The notes: generated by a model from the sequence alone, not told the origin. DNA of 64,000 nucleotides from Leptospira andrefontaineae (GCF_004770105.1 NZ_RQEY01000005.1:434001-498000); one strand, 5' to 3'; shown: positions 27,523 through 38,057, counted from the stretch's first letter. Numbers and translations are program-made.

Positions 27523-27852
27523 ATGAATGCATTCCAAAAACGAATTTTACCAACTGCAATCTATCTGGGAATCATCTCAATATTCCTCTCTGCATATTTT
27601 TTCTATGAAAGATCTCTAATCGGTTTTCCGGACGGACATCTTACTGCTTTGGATCGTGCATTTCTTTGGCTCTATCTAGTTGTTGGCATTCAACATATTT
27701 TGAATGTGTGTCTGTTCATCTACTTTGGATTAGGTTATGGTTCCAGATTGAAATGGGTTTTCTTTCTTCTTTTCTATGCAGGAAGTATCTTTTTATATTT
27801 CGGAGTGGATTGGTTTTTGAGAACGAATTTGGATCATGGAGTAGGCGGATAG
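27523..27852 (+). CDS. Three-helix membrane protein
   Basis: A 109-residue protein with three clear hydrophobic segments (about 12-30, 45-72 and 78-98) ending FLRTNLDHGVGG. No family is recognised. It stands alone. A GC-rich dispersed repeat starts 9 nt after its stop. Confidence 0.65.
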   Translation: MNAFQKRILPTAIYLGIISIFLSAYFFYERSLIGFPDGHLTALDRAFLWLYLVVGIQHILNVCLFIYFGLGYGSRLKWVFFLLFYAGSIFLYFGVDWFLRTNLDHGVGG

Positions 27853-27860
27853 AGAAAGTT

Positions 27861-27962
27861 TGGGCGGCTCCTTCGCGTTGCTCGGAACGGGCTACTTCGG
27901 GTTCGCGCATGCGCTCATCCGGACAAAGCCCGGACTGAAGCCCTGCGTATCCCTTCCGCGGG
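27861..27962 (+). repeat. GC-rich dispersed element, copy A
   Basis: It begins GGGCGGCTCCTTCGC and ends CCTGCGTATCCCTTCCGCGG. It aligns along about 100 bases with the reverse complement of 49540-49628. Like copy B, its GGGCGGCTC end faces the stop codon of the preceding gene. Confidence 0.7.
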
Positions 27963-28159
27963 GTAAATCTGGCTTAAAGAACTTCTTATCCCAATATATT
28001 GGACTTGCCGTTACATTCCGCAGCGACAATAGGAGCGAGGAAACGAACGCGTAAGCGATTCGGTAGCCGAAGCTTTGCGAGGCTAAGCGAGTGAAAAGAT
28101 AAAATCAAAACCAATAGGCTTAACCGAAGTTTTAGATGCAATGATTCGATGCACTTTCA

Positions 28160-28204
28160 TCTCGCATCCTGCTCGACTTAGCTCCACGGCGTCTTTCTCG
28201 CGCC
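28160..28204 (+). repeat. 45-bp direct repeat, first unit
   Basis: It begins TCTCGCATCCTGCTCGACTT and ends TTTCTCGCGCC. It matches 28286-28330 with one mismatch (A/G at the 21st base) and directly abuts the decayed tRNA. Confidence 0.85.
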
Positions 28205-28206
28205 AA

Positions 28207-28258
28207 GGATCTGCACCTGCAACCCAGAGATTTTGAATCTGCTGTATAAACGATTGAG
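28207..28258 (-). pseudogene. Decayed tRNA remnant
   Basis: This segment aligns with the intact CAU tRNA 250 bp away over most of its D, anticodon and T arms (compare GATT-TTG-AATCTGCTG here with GATT-ATG-AGTCTGCTG there, plus-strand reading). The anticodon has become CAA, the anticodon stem is mispaired, the T loop reads TGCAGAT instead of TTCAAGT, and no acceptor stem can be formed. It is probably a dead duplicate. Confidence 0.5.
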
Positions 28259-28285
28259 AATGAGGTTGGACTTGCCGTTACGCAG

Positions 28286-28330
28286 TCTCGCATCCTGCTC
28301 GACTTGGCTCCACGGCGTCTTTCTCGCGCC
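28286..28330 (+). repeat. 45-bp direct repeat, second unit
   Basis: It matches 28160-28204 at 44 of 45 positions. The preceding 16-bp TTGGACTTGCCGTTAC also repeats (27999-28014 and 28266-28281), which suggests stepwise duplication in this stretch. Confidence 0.85.
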
Positions 28331-28448
28331 TTCGTCCATCCATGGACTCGGCACGCGTTTATTTACGCTCCCTATGGGTCGCTATAAACGCTTTCGCTCG
28401 AAAGCTTCAAGTCCTTCTGTGACTTTGTTTTGATTGTAGGATTATTTC

Positions 28449-28523
<75 letters not shown>

Positions 28524-28567
28524 GGAGGCTCCATTTTTTGAGGACCACGCCTCCTAGCAAGTCGATT

Positions 28568-29068
28568 TTATTGGGGGTTTAGGTAACGGTTCGGATTGGA
28601 AAACCATTCTTTCAGGTCCTGACGTTCTTTGTAGAAAGCTATATAGAACGTGTAGGCTTTGTCCTCTTTTCGAAGTAGGAAGAAATAGAGTTGGAGTGGG
28701 TTGCCTCCAGAATTATCCTCTTTGGACCAACGTAGGATCTCCGTCCTGGATATACTGAATTTTTCAGGTGTTGTGTCGGGAAATACTGTTTCTAATACCT
28801 TGGTTCCAAGGGTTTCTTCTCCGACTCGGTCTAGTTTGCGCCAGATTGCAAGCCAGGGTCTGTCTTTGAGAGGAACTGCCCTCCAACGTTTTCTGGATTC
28901 GGTACGGACCAACGCTTTTTCCGGAAAATCGATCTTAATAAAATCCTCTGTGAATGTTTCTCCGGGTTGGTAGACTTTTTGGTCCGGATCTAAAGGAACT
29001 GAATATACAGATATACTTGTAAGGATGAATAAGAGCGGAAGAATTTTGGAGAAGGGGGGACGGATCAA
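28568..29068 (-). CDS. Exported protein of unknown function
   Basis: A 166-residue protein with a signal peptide (KILPLLFILTSISVYS, cut near residue 23) and no lipobox. The mature part is mixed and basic-aromatic (SRKRWRAVPLKDRPWLAIWRK; LYFFLLRKEDKAYTFYIAFY). I do not recognise it. Its start overlaps the stop of the upstream gene by 4 nt (ATGA), so the two are translated together. Confidence 0.65.
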   Translation of the reverse strand: MIRPPFSKILPLLFILTSISVYSVPLDPDQKVYQPGETFTEDFIKIDFPEKALVRTESRKRWRAVPLKDRPWLAIWRKLDRVGEETLGTKVLETVFPDTTPEKFSISRTEILRWSKEDNSGGNPLQLYFFLLRKEDKAYTFYIAFYKERQDLKEWFSNPNRYLNPQ

Positions 29069-29556
29069 AAGATGATTTCCTCTAAGATCAATTCTCTATA
29101 TTTGATTAGCTGGAATACAGGGATGGACTGTTTTTCTTTTCTGTCCGCGAGTGTATCTTCTCCCTTCTTCTTAAATTTTCGAATGGTTTTGTTTTCGAAA
29201 ATGAATACTCCTTGGTATTCTCCTGTGACTTCGTAAGGTGCTCCCGCTGCCAGCTTAGATACATATTTTCTTAATCTTCTATCGAATTTATTATCTCTAT
29301 ATTTATAATATAATGTATGTCCGTTCCAATCATAGAATATTACGTAGTTTTCCTTTAAACCTTGGTAATATAATTTGATCGTTTCCGGATAATTAGGAGA
29401 AGAATCCGTTAAGGATTCTTTTATATCGAGAGCTCTAGGTTCTTTTAGGGTGATTGTCCCGCGATACGTGTTTCCAGCGGGTTCCGCATCCAATCTTCTC
29501 CCATCCAATGTAGGTATCAAACAAAGGATCGCGGACAGGAGAAGAAATTGTTTCAT
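29065..29556 (-). CDS. Exported protein of unknown function
   Basis: A 163-residue protein with an N-terminal signal ([19 protein letters not shown]) and a beta-rich mature part (ETIKLYYQGLKENYVIFYDW; GAPYEVTGEYQGVFIFENK). No family is recognised. It starts one base into the stop of the HEAT-repeat gene and overlaps the next gene by 4 nt, so it lies in a tight operon of exported proteins. Confidence 0.65.
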   Translation of the reverse strand: MKQFLLLSAILCLIPTLDGRRLDAEPAGNTYRGTITLKEPRALDIKESLTDSSPNYPETIKLYYQGLKENYVIFYDWNGHTLYYKYRDNKFDRRLRKYVSKLAAGAPYEVTGEYQGVFIFENKTIRKFKKKGEDTLADRKEKQSIPVFQLIKYRELILEEIIF

Positions 29557-30935
29557 TAATCGTTTTCCAGATCCTCTGATTCTCCGCCGGACGGTTTTCC
29601 TCCACCGGAAGAGCCTCCGCTTGAACCGGATCCTCCGCCACCGCCTGAAGATCCGCTACCTTCTCCACTTAATGGAACCGGATTGGAACCTTCTCCACCT
29701 CCGCTACTTGGTCTGGATCTTCTAGAAGAAGAGGAGTTGGATGATCCGCCAGCTTTTCGGGTGCTAGTATCTTTTGGAGGTTTTGTATCAGTGCTTGCAG
29801 GAACAAAATTCGGATCTAGTTTTTTGCGAAGTTGGTCTAACGCGTTTTGCGCGGCACGTTTTACTTTTTCACTAGGATCTCTTTGCGCCTTATATTCTAA
29901 AATTTCGATCACCGCTGGATCTTCTGTTTCCGCCAAATGTTTGATGGCTCGAAGTCGAACCATTGCATCGTCATCTCTTGCGAACGAATATAATTCTTCT
30001 ATAATTTCCTTATCTCCTAAGGAAACAAGAGCAGTGATCGTATGTATCTTAAGAGCTTGGTAATCTTGGATATCGTTCTTAGATTTTAATGCCCGGATCT
30101 TTTCCAGAAGTTCTCTAAGAGGAGTGATTGCAGCTTCTGATTTGATCTTTCCGAGTGCGTTTACTGAATAAGCTCGAAGTGTGATCGGTTCTTTTTCGTC
30201 TTTTACTGTTGCGATCAGAACATTCTCAATCGAAGACTTTTTTACTTTTCCGAAATAAAGTGCGATCTGTGCTCTCACTTCAGGATCATTAAACTTCTCT
30301 TGGAACCTTGCTTCTAATACGGAGAATGGCTCACTTGCTTGCGGAAATTCTGCCAAGGATTCGATGAGCGCGATGAGAAAATTCGAATTTTTAGTGAAGT
30401 CTTGGGCCTTAAGTAATTCCGTTAAAACAGGGATTCCAGAATCGAATTTGAGTTTTTTGACTACATAGACTGCTTCCTTCTGCACATCTTGTTGGTCATG
30501 TTTTAATAATGCGATGATCTTATCTTCGAATTGTGTGAGTTTTAGGATTCCGGAAATCCTAAGTGCATAGATCTTCATGGACCAATCTGGATCCTTGGAA
30601 AGGATTACTCCGACTTGGTCGTACAATTCTCCTGCGTCTTCTTTTGGAAAATCTTCTAGTTCTCTGAGAGCGCTTGCTCTTTCTTTTGTGGTTCCGTATT
30701 TTAAAACCTTGGAGAGAACTTCTTTCTTTTTGCGGATCTGTTCTTCCGTGTATTTTGGTTTAGGTGGAGCTTCTTTTGCGGCCAAGGAGCCGAAAGAAAA
30801 CAAACAAAGTACTAGGGAGAACGAGTAAATGTTTCCTAGGGAAATTTTACCGGACTGATTCAGCTGGTTATTCGCCTGTTTGCTGCAGTTTGCGGTTTTC
30901 TTCTTCGAGGTCCTTAATTCTTCTGTTAAGCTCAT
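29556..30935 (-). CDS. Exported HEAT-repeat protein with Gly/Ser-rich tail
   Basis: A 459-residue protein. After a polar stretch of about 33 residues comes a signal-like segment ([18 protein letters not shown]). Residues about 70-385 are tandem HEAT-like helix pairs (e.g. [40 protein letters not shown]). Residues about 395-459 are a low-complexity Gly/Ser tail ending in acids. It is probably a periplasmic protein-binding scaffold. The ATG lies 68 nt inside the upstream response regulator gene; no good start is seen after that gene's stop. Confidence 0.75.
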   Translation of the reverse strand: MSLTEELRTSKKKTANCSKQANNQLNQSGKISLGNIYSFSLVLCLFSFGSLAAKEAPPKPKYTEEQIRKKKEVLSKVLKYGTTKERASALRELEDFPKEDAGELYDQVGVILSKDPDWSMKIYALRISGILKLTQFEDKIIALLKHDQQDVQKEAVYVVKKLKFDSGIPVLTELLKAQDFTKNSNFLIALIESLAEFPQASEPFSVLEARFQEKFNDPEVRAQIALYFGKVKKSSIENVLIATVKDEKEPITLRAYSVNALGKIKSEAAITPLRELLEKIRALKSKNDIQDYQALKIHTITALVSLGDKEIIEELYSFARDDDAMVRLRAIKHLAETEDPAVIEILEYKAQRDPSEKVKRAAQNALDQLRKKLDPNFVPASTDTKPPKDTSTRKAGGSSNSSSSRRSRPSSGGGEGSNPVPLSGEGSGSSGGGGGSGSSGGSSGGGKPSGGESEDLEND

Positions 30936-31359
30936 TGACTAAATGTTGATTCTCCAGGTTCTGCCGGAACTTTTCTATCAAAGATCGGATGTCTCTGGTT
31001 AGATCCTCTATGTTCCAAGGTTTTTCCACGTATCTGCTCAATCCCCCGAAATTTATCGCGTGGATGGCGGAGTCCAAACCGGCCTGACCGGTGAGCAGAA
31101 TTTTGATCGAATCAGGTGACCGTTTATGGACCGATTCCAAAAAATCGGCTCCTTTCATACCGGGCATCACCTGGTCCGTAATGATAACTTCGATCACATA
31201 ACCGGAAGCCTGGATCTCATCCAATAAGGCAAGTGCCTCTTCGGCGCTTCTTGCGGTTTCGATCTCATGAGTTTTTCCGAACTCGTTATGAAGCTGTTCC
31301 TGGAGAGTCTCCAGTACCGACACTTCATCATCGACACAAATAATATAACCTTTATTCAT
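30868..31359 (-). CDS. Response regulator with C-terminal coiled coil
   Basis: A 163-residue protein. A receiver domain covers 1-125 ([12 protein letters not shown]; phospho-Asp in [13 protein letters not shown]; Thr in ILLTGQAG; Lys in YVEKPWN). A coiled coil ([19 protein letters not shown]) follows and there is no DNA-binding domain. The VEKPW motif is typical of receivers attached to HD-GYP or PP2C modules, here missing, so it probably acts through a partner. Its end overlaps the HEAT-repeat gene. Confidence 0.88.
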   Translation of the reverse strand: MNKGYIICVDDEVSVLETLQEQLHNEFGKTHEIETARSAEEALALLDEIQASGYVIEVIITDQVMPGMKGADFLESVHKRSPDSIKILLTGQAGLDSAIHAINFGGLSRYVEKPWNIEDLTRDIRSLIEKFRQNLENQHLVNELNRRIKDLEEENRKLQQTGE

Positions 31360-31469
31360 AATCCCTGACCGAAAGGCTGGCCGGTTTCCCGGAACTAGAG
31401 AGTTTTGGAGAATTCTCCCGGAATGTCAAGTAGTAGAATCTTTCACTTGTAGGTTCTTCGACTGGAAAA

Positions 31470-32801
31470 TTAGGTCTTTGGATCTAAAAGTCTAGTTTCT
31501 CTAGGAAGAAGGATCTGTATCTCACTTGGAAGATCCGAAATTCCGGAACAGAGTTTTCTCCAGTTCTGTCCGGACCCAGGAAAAGAAGAAGGGGTTCTTT
31601 CCAATGAATTTTCCCAACCGGAGAAGGCTCCAAACTTAGAGTCGATTTCCGAAAGGATCTGGATAGGACTCCATTTTTGTAATATTTCTAGGACACTCGT
31701 TCTTGTTTTCCATCGAGATTCAGGTGTATATCTCGAATTATATAAGCTTCTCTTTCGATCGATGAAAAATCTATCGTATCTTTCATAACCTGTGGATCTG
31801 CAGTGAGTTTTTCCTCCTTCTCTCTCAAATCCGAATCCTTTTAATAGAACTGATTCTGCTCCTAGGGCTTGAAGTAGAGAAATTGCAAGACCAGCCACAT
31901 TTAGAGTTGGATTTTCCAAGATTGGTGCCTTTGGATAAAATTTTGCTCCCAAGATCTGGTCCAATGGATAAGTAGAAAGATAGATGATCTTTGGATTTTT
32001 CAAGTCGAAGATCCTACATGCTCCACCAAACCAAGTGAAGATCGGAATATCCTCAGGAATATGTTCCGGAAAATGGTAGAATGTACCAAGTCCGCTATCT
32101 ATAGAGAGCACCGCATGGGGTTGGATATTGTTTTCTAATAAATATCCAAGCGCAGTATCTGAGCTGAGTAAGAATAATTTATCTCTATTTTGCCGGATCC
32201 AATCGATCTCGGATTCTAAATTTGGCGAAGCTCCTACAAAACATCCGACCTTTCCGACCTTAGGAGAAAGAGTTTTTCCCAAAATGCGATATGAGTCGGG
32301 ACTTTCCGAAGATTTTTTCAGATGTTTGAAGAAGTTCCTGACCCAGAGTCTTCCGAATTCCTGTTTCGCGAGTTTGTTTTGAGAAATAGATTCTTTCTTT
32401 TGGAAGAAGGAGAGGATCCTTTCGCTCAGATCCGGATATCGTCTGGAATAATTCGGGTGAATGAAAATTCTAAGGTTCTTGGTTCCAGAAGGCATCCAGT
32501 CGGATCTATCTAATTCGGAAAACTTCTCCCAACCGAAATAGATAGGGACTCCGCCTAATTTTTCCTTTAGTTCTTCCCCAACTAAGGATTCTAATTCGGA
32601 AAATGGTTCGAGGAGTAGGATTTTTGTAGTATCTTCGACAGATTTCAAATAAGAAACCGCATGATACCCACAGCCAATTCCAATGATTATCAGGAATTCG
32701 TCTTTTTGGAGAGGGGAAGGAATAGAAAGGGAGATTCTCTCTCCCTCTTTTATTGGATTTTGTGTGGAATGTAGATGGAAGGAGGAATTTTCCTCCTTCA
32801 A
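31470..32801 (-). CDS. Maf/MptE-like motility-associated protein
   Basis: A 443-residue protein of the DUF115 (6-hydroxymethylpterin pyrophosphokinase MptE-like) family. N-terminal FLIIIGIGCGYHAVSYL, then the core CFVGASPNLESEIDWIRQ (about 190) and FLLSSDTALGYLLENNIQPH, VLSIDSGLGTFYHF. In flagellated bacteria such Maf proteins add nonulosonic acids to flagellins. No flagellin gene is nearby, so that target is inference. It is 42 nt downstream of the RpoZ-like gene. Confidence 0.78.
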   Translation of the reverse strand: MKEENSSFHLHSTQNPIKEGERISLSIPSPLQKDEFLIIIGIGCGYHAVSYLKSVEDTTKILLLEPFSELESLVGEELKEKLGGVPIYFGWEKFSELDRSDWMPSGTKNLRIFIHPNYSRRYPDLSERILSFFQKKESISQNKLAKQEFGRLWVRNFFKHLKKSSESPDSYRILGKTLSPKVGKVGCFVGASPNLESEIDWIRQNRDKLFLLSSDTALGYLLENNIQPHAVLSIDSGLGTFYHFPEHIPEDIPIFTWFGGACRIFDLKNPKIIYLSTYPLDQILGAKFYPKAPILENPTLNVAGLAISLLQALGAESVLLKGFGFEREGGKTHCRSTGYERYDRFFIDRKRSLYNSRYTPESRWKTRTSVLEILQKWSPIQILSEIDSKFGAFSGWENSLERTPSSFPGSGQNWRKLCSGISDLPSEIQILLPRETRLLDPKT

Positions 32802-32843
32802 ATTCAGAGAACCGTCAGATTGCCGGACAAGCTGGAAGATGGA

Positions 32844-33338
32844 TTAATCCTCGTCTTCTTCTTCCTTGTCGTCATCATCGTCGTCGGAATCATCATCATC
32901 TTCTTCTTCATCCTCGTCGTCATCGGAATCATCTTCCTCTTCGTCGTAGGATTCTCCTTCTTCACCATCTTCCATGTCCATAAGAGGTTTCGCAGCTTCT
33001 TCTGGAATGAAATCTTCTTCCATATCTTCTTCTGCGATAGGAGCTTGAGGAGCTTCGAATAGTCCGTTGAATTGGGAGTAAGTAGCTCCGTTTCCTTGAG
33101 CTTCTGCTTCGGTTATCGCTCTTTCTTCTTTAGTTACGTATTTATACTGAACTTCGTCGTTTGCGAGTGCAAACATCGCTTGGACGGCAAGTTTGCGTCC
33201 TTTGATCTTTTTAGGTAATTCGAGTCTGTCGATTCTATCCAGGATTTGGAAGCCGGCTACGGCTCTTTCGTACTTGTTTTTTTTGGCCAGTTCAATCAAA
33301 GTTACAATATCGAATTCTGAATTCTGGTTCTGGGTCAT
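32844..33338 (-). CDS. rpoZ: RNA polymerase omega-like protein with long acidic tail
   Basis: 164 residues. Residues 8-75 (FDIVTLIELAKKNKYERAVA, then a GRKLAVQAMFALANDEVQY segment) fit the omega fold, including the conserved helix that gives xxxALxxxxxxxVxY. From residue 103 the protein is acidic, and 126-164 are almost only Asp, Glu and Ser. I chose ATG 33338 because AGGA lies 6 nt upstream; the frame extends 17 codons further without such a site. The omega call is from pattern, not alignment; a histone-chaperone-like acidic protein is the alternative. Confidence 0.55.
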   Translation of the reverse strand: MTQNQNSEFDIVTLIELAKKNKYERAVAGFQILDRIDRLELPKKIKGRKLAVQAMFALANDEVQYKYVTKEERAITEAEAQGNGATYSQFNGLFEAPQAPIAEEDMEEDFIPEEAAKPLMDMEDGEEGESYDEEEDDSDDDEDEEEDDDDSDDDDDDKEEEDED

Positions 33339-33469
33339 TTTGTATTCCTGAGAGGGGATAGAGGCCTTTGAAACTACCATCATTCTCAATTTCTCTTCTC
33401 TGTCAATCCCTTATATCTTTCGTTTATTCCTTGAATTCTGGGGAGAATCTTCGATTTTGGTAAACGCCC

Positions 33470-34099
33470 ATGGATTCTCAGGCCAACTCCGATTCCAGGC
33501 TTAGTTTTCCCTTTTCCAAGGGGATTTTCTTCCGCCTAATCCTTTTATTAATAGCGAGCCTTCTTACTGTTTGCGCTCCATCAGAACAATCCAATTTAGG
33601 TGTCCAAGATTTTGAAGGCATCAGTTTGGAAGGGGAGAAGATCCGTATTAGCGATATTTCTGCCGATCGTATCGCCTTAAATGTATACGGACCCAATTGC
33701 CTTCCTTGTGTTAAGGAAATCCCTGTTTTAAATTATCTGAATGCAGAATTGAAAAAAACTCCGCATATCAAGTTATATATGATCGTGGACCCGGATATAT
33801 TTTTTGATAATCCGGAAGCTCTTTCTACGGAACAGAAAATGAAAGAAGCCGCGCTTCTCATGAAAGAAGAAGTTAAAAAATTCGGGATACAACTTCCTGT
33901 CCTTATCATGAAACCACCTTTCAAAGTGGATCGCACGGAAGGATTAGTCACGGGAACTCCGGAAACACTTCTATTCAAAACAAAACCTTTGATCTTATAT
34001 TATAATTTTATTGGGCCGATCAGTGAAGAGTCCGACCCGAATAAAATCCCTAAAAATATGAAAGTGATCTTCTTTAAAAGAATGGCCGGCCAATCATGA
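33470..34099 (+). CDS. TlpA-like thioredoxin-fold lipoprotein
   Basis: A 209-residue protein with a signal and lipobox ([12 protein letters not shown], lipid Cys near residue 35). The fold is peroxiredoxin/TlpA-like: [13 protein letters not shown] then a redox pair CLPC in [17 protein letters not shown]. No known partner is adjacent. It probably handles disulfides at the periplasmic face of a membrane. Its stop overlaps the amidotransferase start (ATGA). Confidence 0.75.
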   Translation: MDSQANSDSRLSFPFSKGIFFRLILLLIASLLTVCAPSEQSNLGVQDFEGISLEGEKIRISDISADRIALNVYGPNCLPCVKEIPVLNYLNAELKKTPHIKLYMIVDPDIFFDNPEALSTEQKMKEAALLMKEEVKKFGIQLPVLIMKPPFKVDRTEGLVTGTPETLLFKTKPLILYYNFIGPISEESDPNKIPKNMKVIFFKRMAGQS

Positions 34100-34791
34100 G
34101 ATGTCTCATCGTTCGGTTCAAGGACTGTGAAGGTCCTGGAACTCTATTAGATTCTTTGCAAGCTAGGAATTATAGGATTACTTATCATAACGCGTACGAT
34201 CCGAGAGTGCATATTGTTCCTGCCGCTCATCAGATGTTCGATTTGGTTGTATTCTTAGGCGGACCCCAGACTGTTCATGATCCTGATCAGCATAAATTTT
34301 TCAAACCTTGGCTGGAACTCGCATCCCATCTAGTATCTATGAAAGATAAGAAGGTGATCGGGATCTGTTTGGGTTCCCAGATCCTCGCAACAGTTTTAGG
34401 AGCTAAAGTATACGAGGGGGAGAAGGGACCAGAAGTAGGGTTCTCAGACGTTAAATTAGTGAATCCATCTCATCCGGCGTTCTCTAAATTAAACGGAACT
34501 TCTAGCTTTCCTGCATTTCATTTACATGAAGACGTATTCGAGATCCCAAAGGGTGCGGATCATCTATTACAAGGAAGTTTTTATTCTAACCAGATGTTTG
34601 GATATGAGAACCGTGTATTCGGTATCCAGTGTCATCTGGAAGTAACTGAGAATATGTTAGGCGTTTGGAAGAATGTTCATTCTGAGTTTATCAAAAAAGC
34701 TGGATGGATTCCCGGACCCGAAACGGAAGATCTTAGGTCTCAGATGGAAAGAGCCGGCAGAGCGCTCTTCGAAGGAATTTTAGATTTATAA
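34096..34791 (+). CDS. Class I glutamine amidotransferase-like protein
   Basis: A 231-residue stand-alone amidotransferase domain. The nucleophile Cys is in [12 protein letters not shown] (about 95), with the His and Glu in [10 protein letters not shown] (near 176-185), so the triad is complete. Such proteins include GMP-synthase-like and gamma-glutamyl hydrolase-like enzymes; no partner synthase is nearby. It overlaps the TlpA-like gene by 4 nt. Confidence 0.85.
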   Translation: MRCLIVRFKDCEGPGTLLDSLQARNYRITYHNAYDPRVHIVPAAHQMFDLVVFLGGPQTVHDPDQHKFFKPWLELASHLVSMKDKKVIGICLGSQILATVLGAKVYEGEKGPEVGFSDVKLVNPSHPAFSKLNGTSSFPAFHLHEDVFEIPKGADHLLQGSFYSNQMFGYENRVFGIQCHLEVTENMLGVWKNVHSEFIKKAGWIPGPETEDLRSQMERAGRALFEGILDL

Positions 34792-34801
34792 TATTCTATC
34801 C

Positions 34802-34824
34802 AATGTCCCGAATTCCGGGACATT
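34802..34824 (+). terminator. Hairpin between amidotransferase and secA
   Basis: A perfect 9-bp stem AATGTCCCG / CGGGACATT with loop AATTC, 11 nt after the upstream stop and 34 nt before secA. No T-run follows, so it may be a weak terminator or part of the secA leader. Confidence 0.5.
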
Positions 34825-34857
34825 ATCTATTGAATTGAAACGGTTGATGGTGCATAC

Positions 34858-37575
34858 ATGATTCAGAAATTACTAAAGGTCATATTCGGAAGTAAATACG
34901 AAAGAGATCTTAAAAGACTCACTCCAATTGTAATCCAAATTAATTCTTTGGAAGAGTCCATGCGCTCTCTAAGCGATTCCGAACTTTCTTCTCAAACTAG
35001 AAAGTTTAAGGAGAGGCTCTCCAAGGGAGAAACTCTGGATGATATCCTTCCGGAAGCATTTGCTACAGTAAGAGAGGCTGCCTTAAGAAAATTAGGCATG
35101 CGTCATTTCGATGTGCAGATGATGGGTGGTATCTCTCTTCATTGGGGAAATATCTCCGAGATGAAAACTGGAGAAGGTAAAACCCTTACTTCTACACTTG
35201 CAGTTTATCTGAATGCGTTAGCCGGTAAAGGAGTTCATGTGGTTACAGTGAACGATTATCTGGCAAGAAGGGACGCAAATTGGATGAAACCTATTTACGA
35301 TTTCTTGGAATTATCTGTTGGGATCATCCAACATGATATGGAACATGATGATCGTAAAAAGGCTTATTCCGCCGATATCACTTACGGAACCAATAACGAA
35401 TACGGATTCGATTATCTGAGAGACAATATGGTTTCTCATATAGATCATAAAGTGCAAAGGTCGCATTACTTTGCTATCGTGGACGAGGTGGACTCGATTC
35501 TTATCGATGAGGCAAGAACTCCACTTATCATTTCCGGTCCTTCTGATGAATCCACAGACAAATATACTCGTATAGACAAGATCATTCCTCGATTAGTCGA
35601 AGGAGAAGATTACGAGAAAGATGAGAAGGCCAAAAACACCCTAATGACGGAAAAGGGTGTGGCTCATGTAGAAGAGATTCTCGGGATCGAGAACTTATAC
35701 GCTCCTCAAAACGTGGATTTGGTTCATCACGTTCACCAAGCATTAAAAGCTCATAAAATATTCCAAAGAGACGTGGACTATGTTGTCCAAAACGGAGAAG
35801 TGATCATTGTAGATGAATTCACCGGTCGTTTGATGTCCGGTAGAAGATATTCGGACGGACTTCACCAAGCTTTGGAAGCAAAAGAAGGAGTGCCGATCGC
35901 AAGAGAATCCCAAACGCTCGCAAGTATCACATTCCAAAACTATTTCAGATTGTACGAAAAACTTTCCGGTATGACTGGAACCGCAGACACTGAAGCGGAA
36001 GAATTCCATAAGATCTATAATTTGGATGTAATCGTAATTCCACCAAACGTTCCTGTTCAAAGAAAGGATGCGGCTGATAGGGTTTATAGAACTGAAAAAG
36101 AAAAGTTCACAGCTATCTTAAATGAGATCAAAGATTGTAGGGATAAAAAACAGCCTGTACTTGTTGGAACTATCTCTATCGAAAAATCAGAGGTACTTGC
36201 TAGGCTTTTAGCTCAGGCTGGAATTGCGCATAATGTTTTGAACGCTAAATTCCACGAGAAAGAGGCAGAGATCATAGCAAACGCAGGAAAACCTGCAGCG
36301 GTTACAATCGCTACCAATATGGCGGGAAGAGGAACTGACATTGTCCTCGGCGGTGCTCAGTTATTTAAAGAAAACCTGGAATCTTGGAAAGAATCAGATC
36401 CAGTGGTAAGTGAATTTAAGGAAGCAGTGGTTCGTGCAGATTTTGAAAGAGCAGAATCCATTGCACAAAGACTAGATTCTCAGGCTAAAAAGACCAAGGC
36501 AAACGAGATCTTGACTAGTGCAAAAATCTGGAGAAAGAACCACGAAGAGGTTCTGGAAGCAGGTGGTCTTCATATATTAGGAACAGAGAGGCATGAGGCG
36601 AGAAGGATAGACAATCAGCTTAGAGGTCGTTCCGGTCGTCAGGGAGATCCTGGCTCCAGTAGATTTTATCTTTCCTTACAAGACGATCTCATGAGGATTT
36701 TCGGATCGGATCGTATCGCAGGCATCATGGAAAGACTCAAGATGCCGGAAGGACAAGAGATCGAACATCCAATGGTGTCTAATGCAATTGCCAGGGCCCA
36801 AAAAAGGGTAGAAGGTCATAACTTCGATATTCGTAAACATCTTTTGGAATACGATGATGTAATGAACCGCCAAAGGATCGTTATCTATAAAATGAGAAAC
36901 GAAGTCCTAGAAGGTGGAGATGTAACCGGACAGGCAAAAAGTTTCTTAGAAGAAATGATAGAGGCCCAAGTAGTTACTACCTGCGAAGGTGGAAATCCTA
37001 ACGGTTGGGAATGGGATGCCTTAAAAGAATGGTTCGAAGGACTCGGACTTCCTTGGAAAGTAGACCAAGACGAAATCAAAAAATCTAAAAATCCTCAATT
37101 AGCTATTTTTGATTCTTTGAACAATGCAGCTCAAAATTTTTACCAAGACAAAGCGGATCGTATTGGTGCCGATGTTTGGAAATTATTAGAAAGAAATATT
37201 TTCTTAGATATTCTGGATCATCGTTGGAAAGAACATCTATATTCTATGGACCATTTGAGAGAAGGTATATGGACTGTAGGTTACGGAGAAAAGAATCCTC
37301 TTGTAGAATATAAACTGCAAGGTTTCAGATTATTCGATCAAGCGATCGAGAACATGAAATATGAGATCGTTAGCTTCTTAGTTCGTGTGGAAGTTACCGA
37401 AAAAACTCAGTTGCCAGAAGAGAAAAAAGAGTATAAAAAAGTAGGACAGGAACTTACTGGAGGATTCCAAGAATTGCAGGGAGCTAAACCTAAAAATCCT
37501 GCTGCAGAGGCAATGCCAGTGACTTCTGGAGGCGGAGGTTCCGAAAGGAAGACCAGCCGGAGAAAAAGAAAATGA
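34858..37575 (+). CDS. secA: Preprotein translocase ATPase SecA
   Basis: A 905-residue motor of the Sec pathway. Walker A region [11 protein letters not shown] (about 102), DEAD-like [16 protein letters not shown], second-half [13 protein letters not shown] and [17 protein letters not shown] are all present. The C-terminus ends in a Gly- and Lys/Arg-rich tail ([15 protein letters not shown]) without the usual zinc motif CxCxSGxxYxxCH, so SecB or lipid contacts may differ. A small lipoprotein gene overlaps its stop. Confidence 0.97.
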   Translation: MIQKLLKVIFGSKYERDLKRLTPIVIQINSLEESMRSLSDSELSSQTRKFKERLSKGETLDDILPEAFATVREAALRKLGMRHFDVQMMGGISLHWGNISEMKTGEGKTLTSTLAVYLNALAGKGVHVVTVNDYLARRDANWMKPIYDFLELSVGIIQHDMEHDDRKKAYSADITYGTNNEYGFDYLRDNMVSHIDHKVQRSHYFAIVDEVDSILIDEARTPLIISGPSDESTDKYTRIDKIIPRLVEGEDYEKDEKAKNTLMTEKGVAHVEEILGIENLYAPQNVDLVHHVHQALKAHKIFQRDVDYVVQNGEVIIVDEFTGRLMSGRRYSDGLHQALEAKEGVPIARESQTLASITFQNYFRLYEKLSGMTGTADTEAEEFHKIYNLDVIVIPPNVPVQRKDAADRVYRTEKEKFTAILNEIKDCRDKKQPVLVGTISIEKSEVLARLLAQAGIAHNVLNAKFHEKEAEIIANAGKPAAVTIATNMAGRGTDIVLGGAQLFKENLESWKESDPVVSEFKEAVVRADFERAESIAQRLDSQAKKTKANEILTSAKIWRKNHEEVLEAGGLHILGTERHEARRIDNQLRGRSGRQGDPGSSRFYLSLQDDLMRIFGSDRIAGIMERLKMPEGQEIEHPMVSNAIARAQKRVEGHNFDIRKHLLEYDDVMNRQRIVIYKMRNEVLEGGDVTGQAKSFLEEMIEAQVVTTCEGGNPNGWEWDALKEWFEGLGLPWKVDQDEIKKSKNPQLAIFDSLNNAAQNFYQDKADRIGADVWKLLERNIFLDILDHRWKEHLYSMDHLREGIWTVGYGEKNPLVEYKLQGFRLFDQAIENMKYEIVSFLVRVEVTEKTQLPEEKKEYKKVGQELTGGFQELQGAKPKNPAAEAMPVTSGGGGSERKTSRRKRK

Positions 37576-38057
37576 GATCTGTATTCTTATTAGCCGCTTT
37601 TTGTTTATTCTCTATCTTTCAATGCGCTTATTTCTTTCCTGGATCGAATAAGGAATCGAAGAGCCCAAAAGTTTTGTATTCCGAGTGTATGGAAACATTT
37701 GCAGATGATACGAAGTGTAAAGAATTCGTAGTGAAATCTATTCCAGATGCTGACATAAGTTTATTAGGAAAAGATGCGGATCCGAATGCTGTGGATGCTT
37801 CTTCCAATATTTTTATTCGCGCCGAGTTGATCCGTTCTTTGATGAGCCAAAATAAATTATTTGTAAAAGGAAAGATTGGCGAACCTGACGAAAAACGTAT
37901 CGTAAATAGTTGGGCCCCCGGAATGGAAGAATGGTTATATTTTAGGCCGATCACTAAATATGCGGAAGGGTCGAGACCGGATAAAGAAATTAAGATTCTA
38001 TTTTCTAGAGGGGCTGTACTTAAAGTTACTCATACCCCTCCAGATCCATTACGTTAA
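37572..38057 (+). CDS. Small lipoprotein of unknown function
   Basis: A 161-residue protein with a signal peptide and a spirochaete-like lipobox (LFSIFQC, lipid Cys near residue 18). The mature part contains two more Cys ([17 protein letters not shown]) that could form a disulfide. No family is recognised. It overlaps the secA stop by 4 nt and is probably cotranscribed. Confidence 0.7.
   Translation: MRSVFLLAAFCLFSIFQCAYFFPGSNKESKSPKVLYSECMETFADDTKCKEFVVKSIPDADISLLGKDADPNAVDASSNIFIRAELIRSLMSQNKLFVKGKIGEPDEKRIVNSWAPGMEEWLYFRPITKYAEGSRPDKEIKILFSRGAVLKVTHTPPDPLR

Noticed and set aside
27666..28433. Short frames in the repeat-rich region downstream of the membrane protein
   Set aside because: They run through dispersed repeats and a decayed tRNA, have no ribosome sites, and show no protein-like pattern.
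29435..29725. Frames on both strands across the Gly/Ser tail of the HEAT-repeat gene
   Set aside because: They arise from low-complexity codons and overlap two better-supported genes.
31407..31418. GGAGAATTCTCC palindrome between the Maf-like and response regulator genes
   Set aside because: Short, with no repeated copy seen and no position that singles out a function.
32753..33062. Plus-strand frames rich in His/Arg/Leu or Phe/Val over the acidic tail
   Set aside because: They are mirror images of the Asp/Glu codon run in the omega-like gene.
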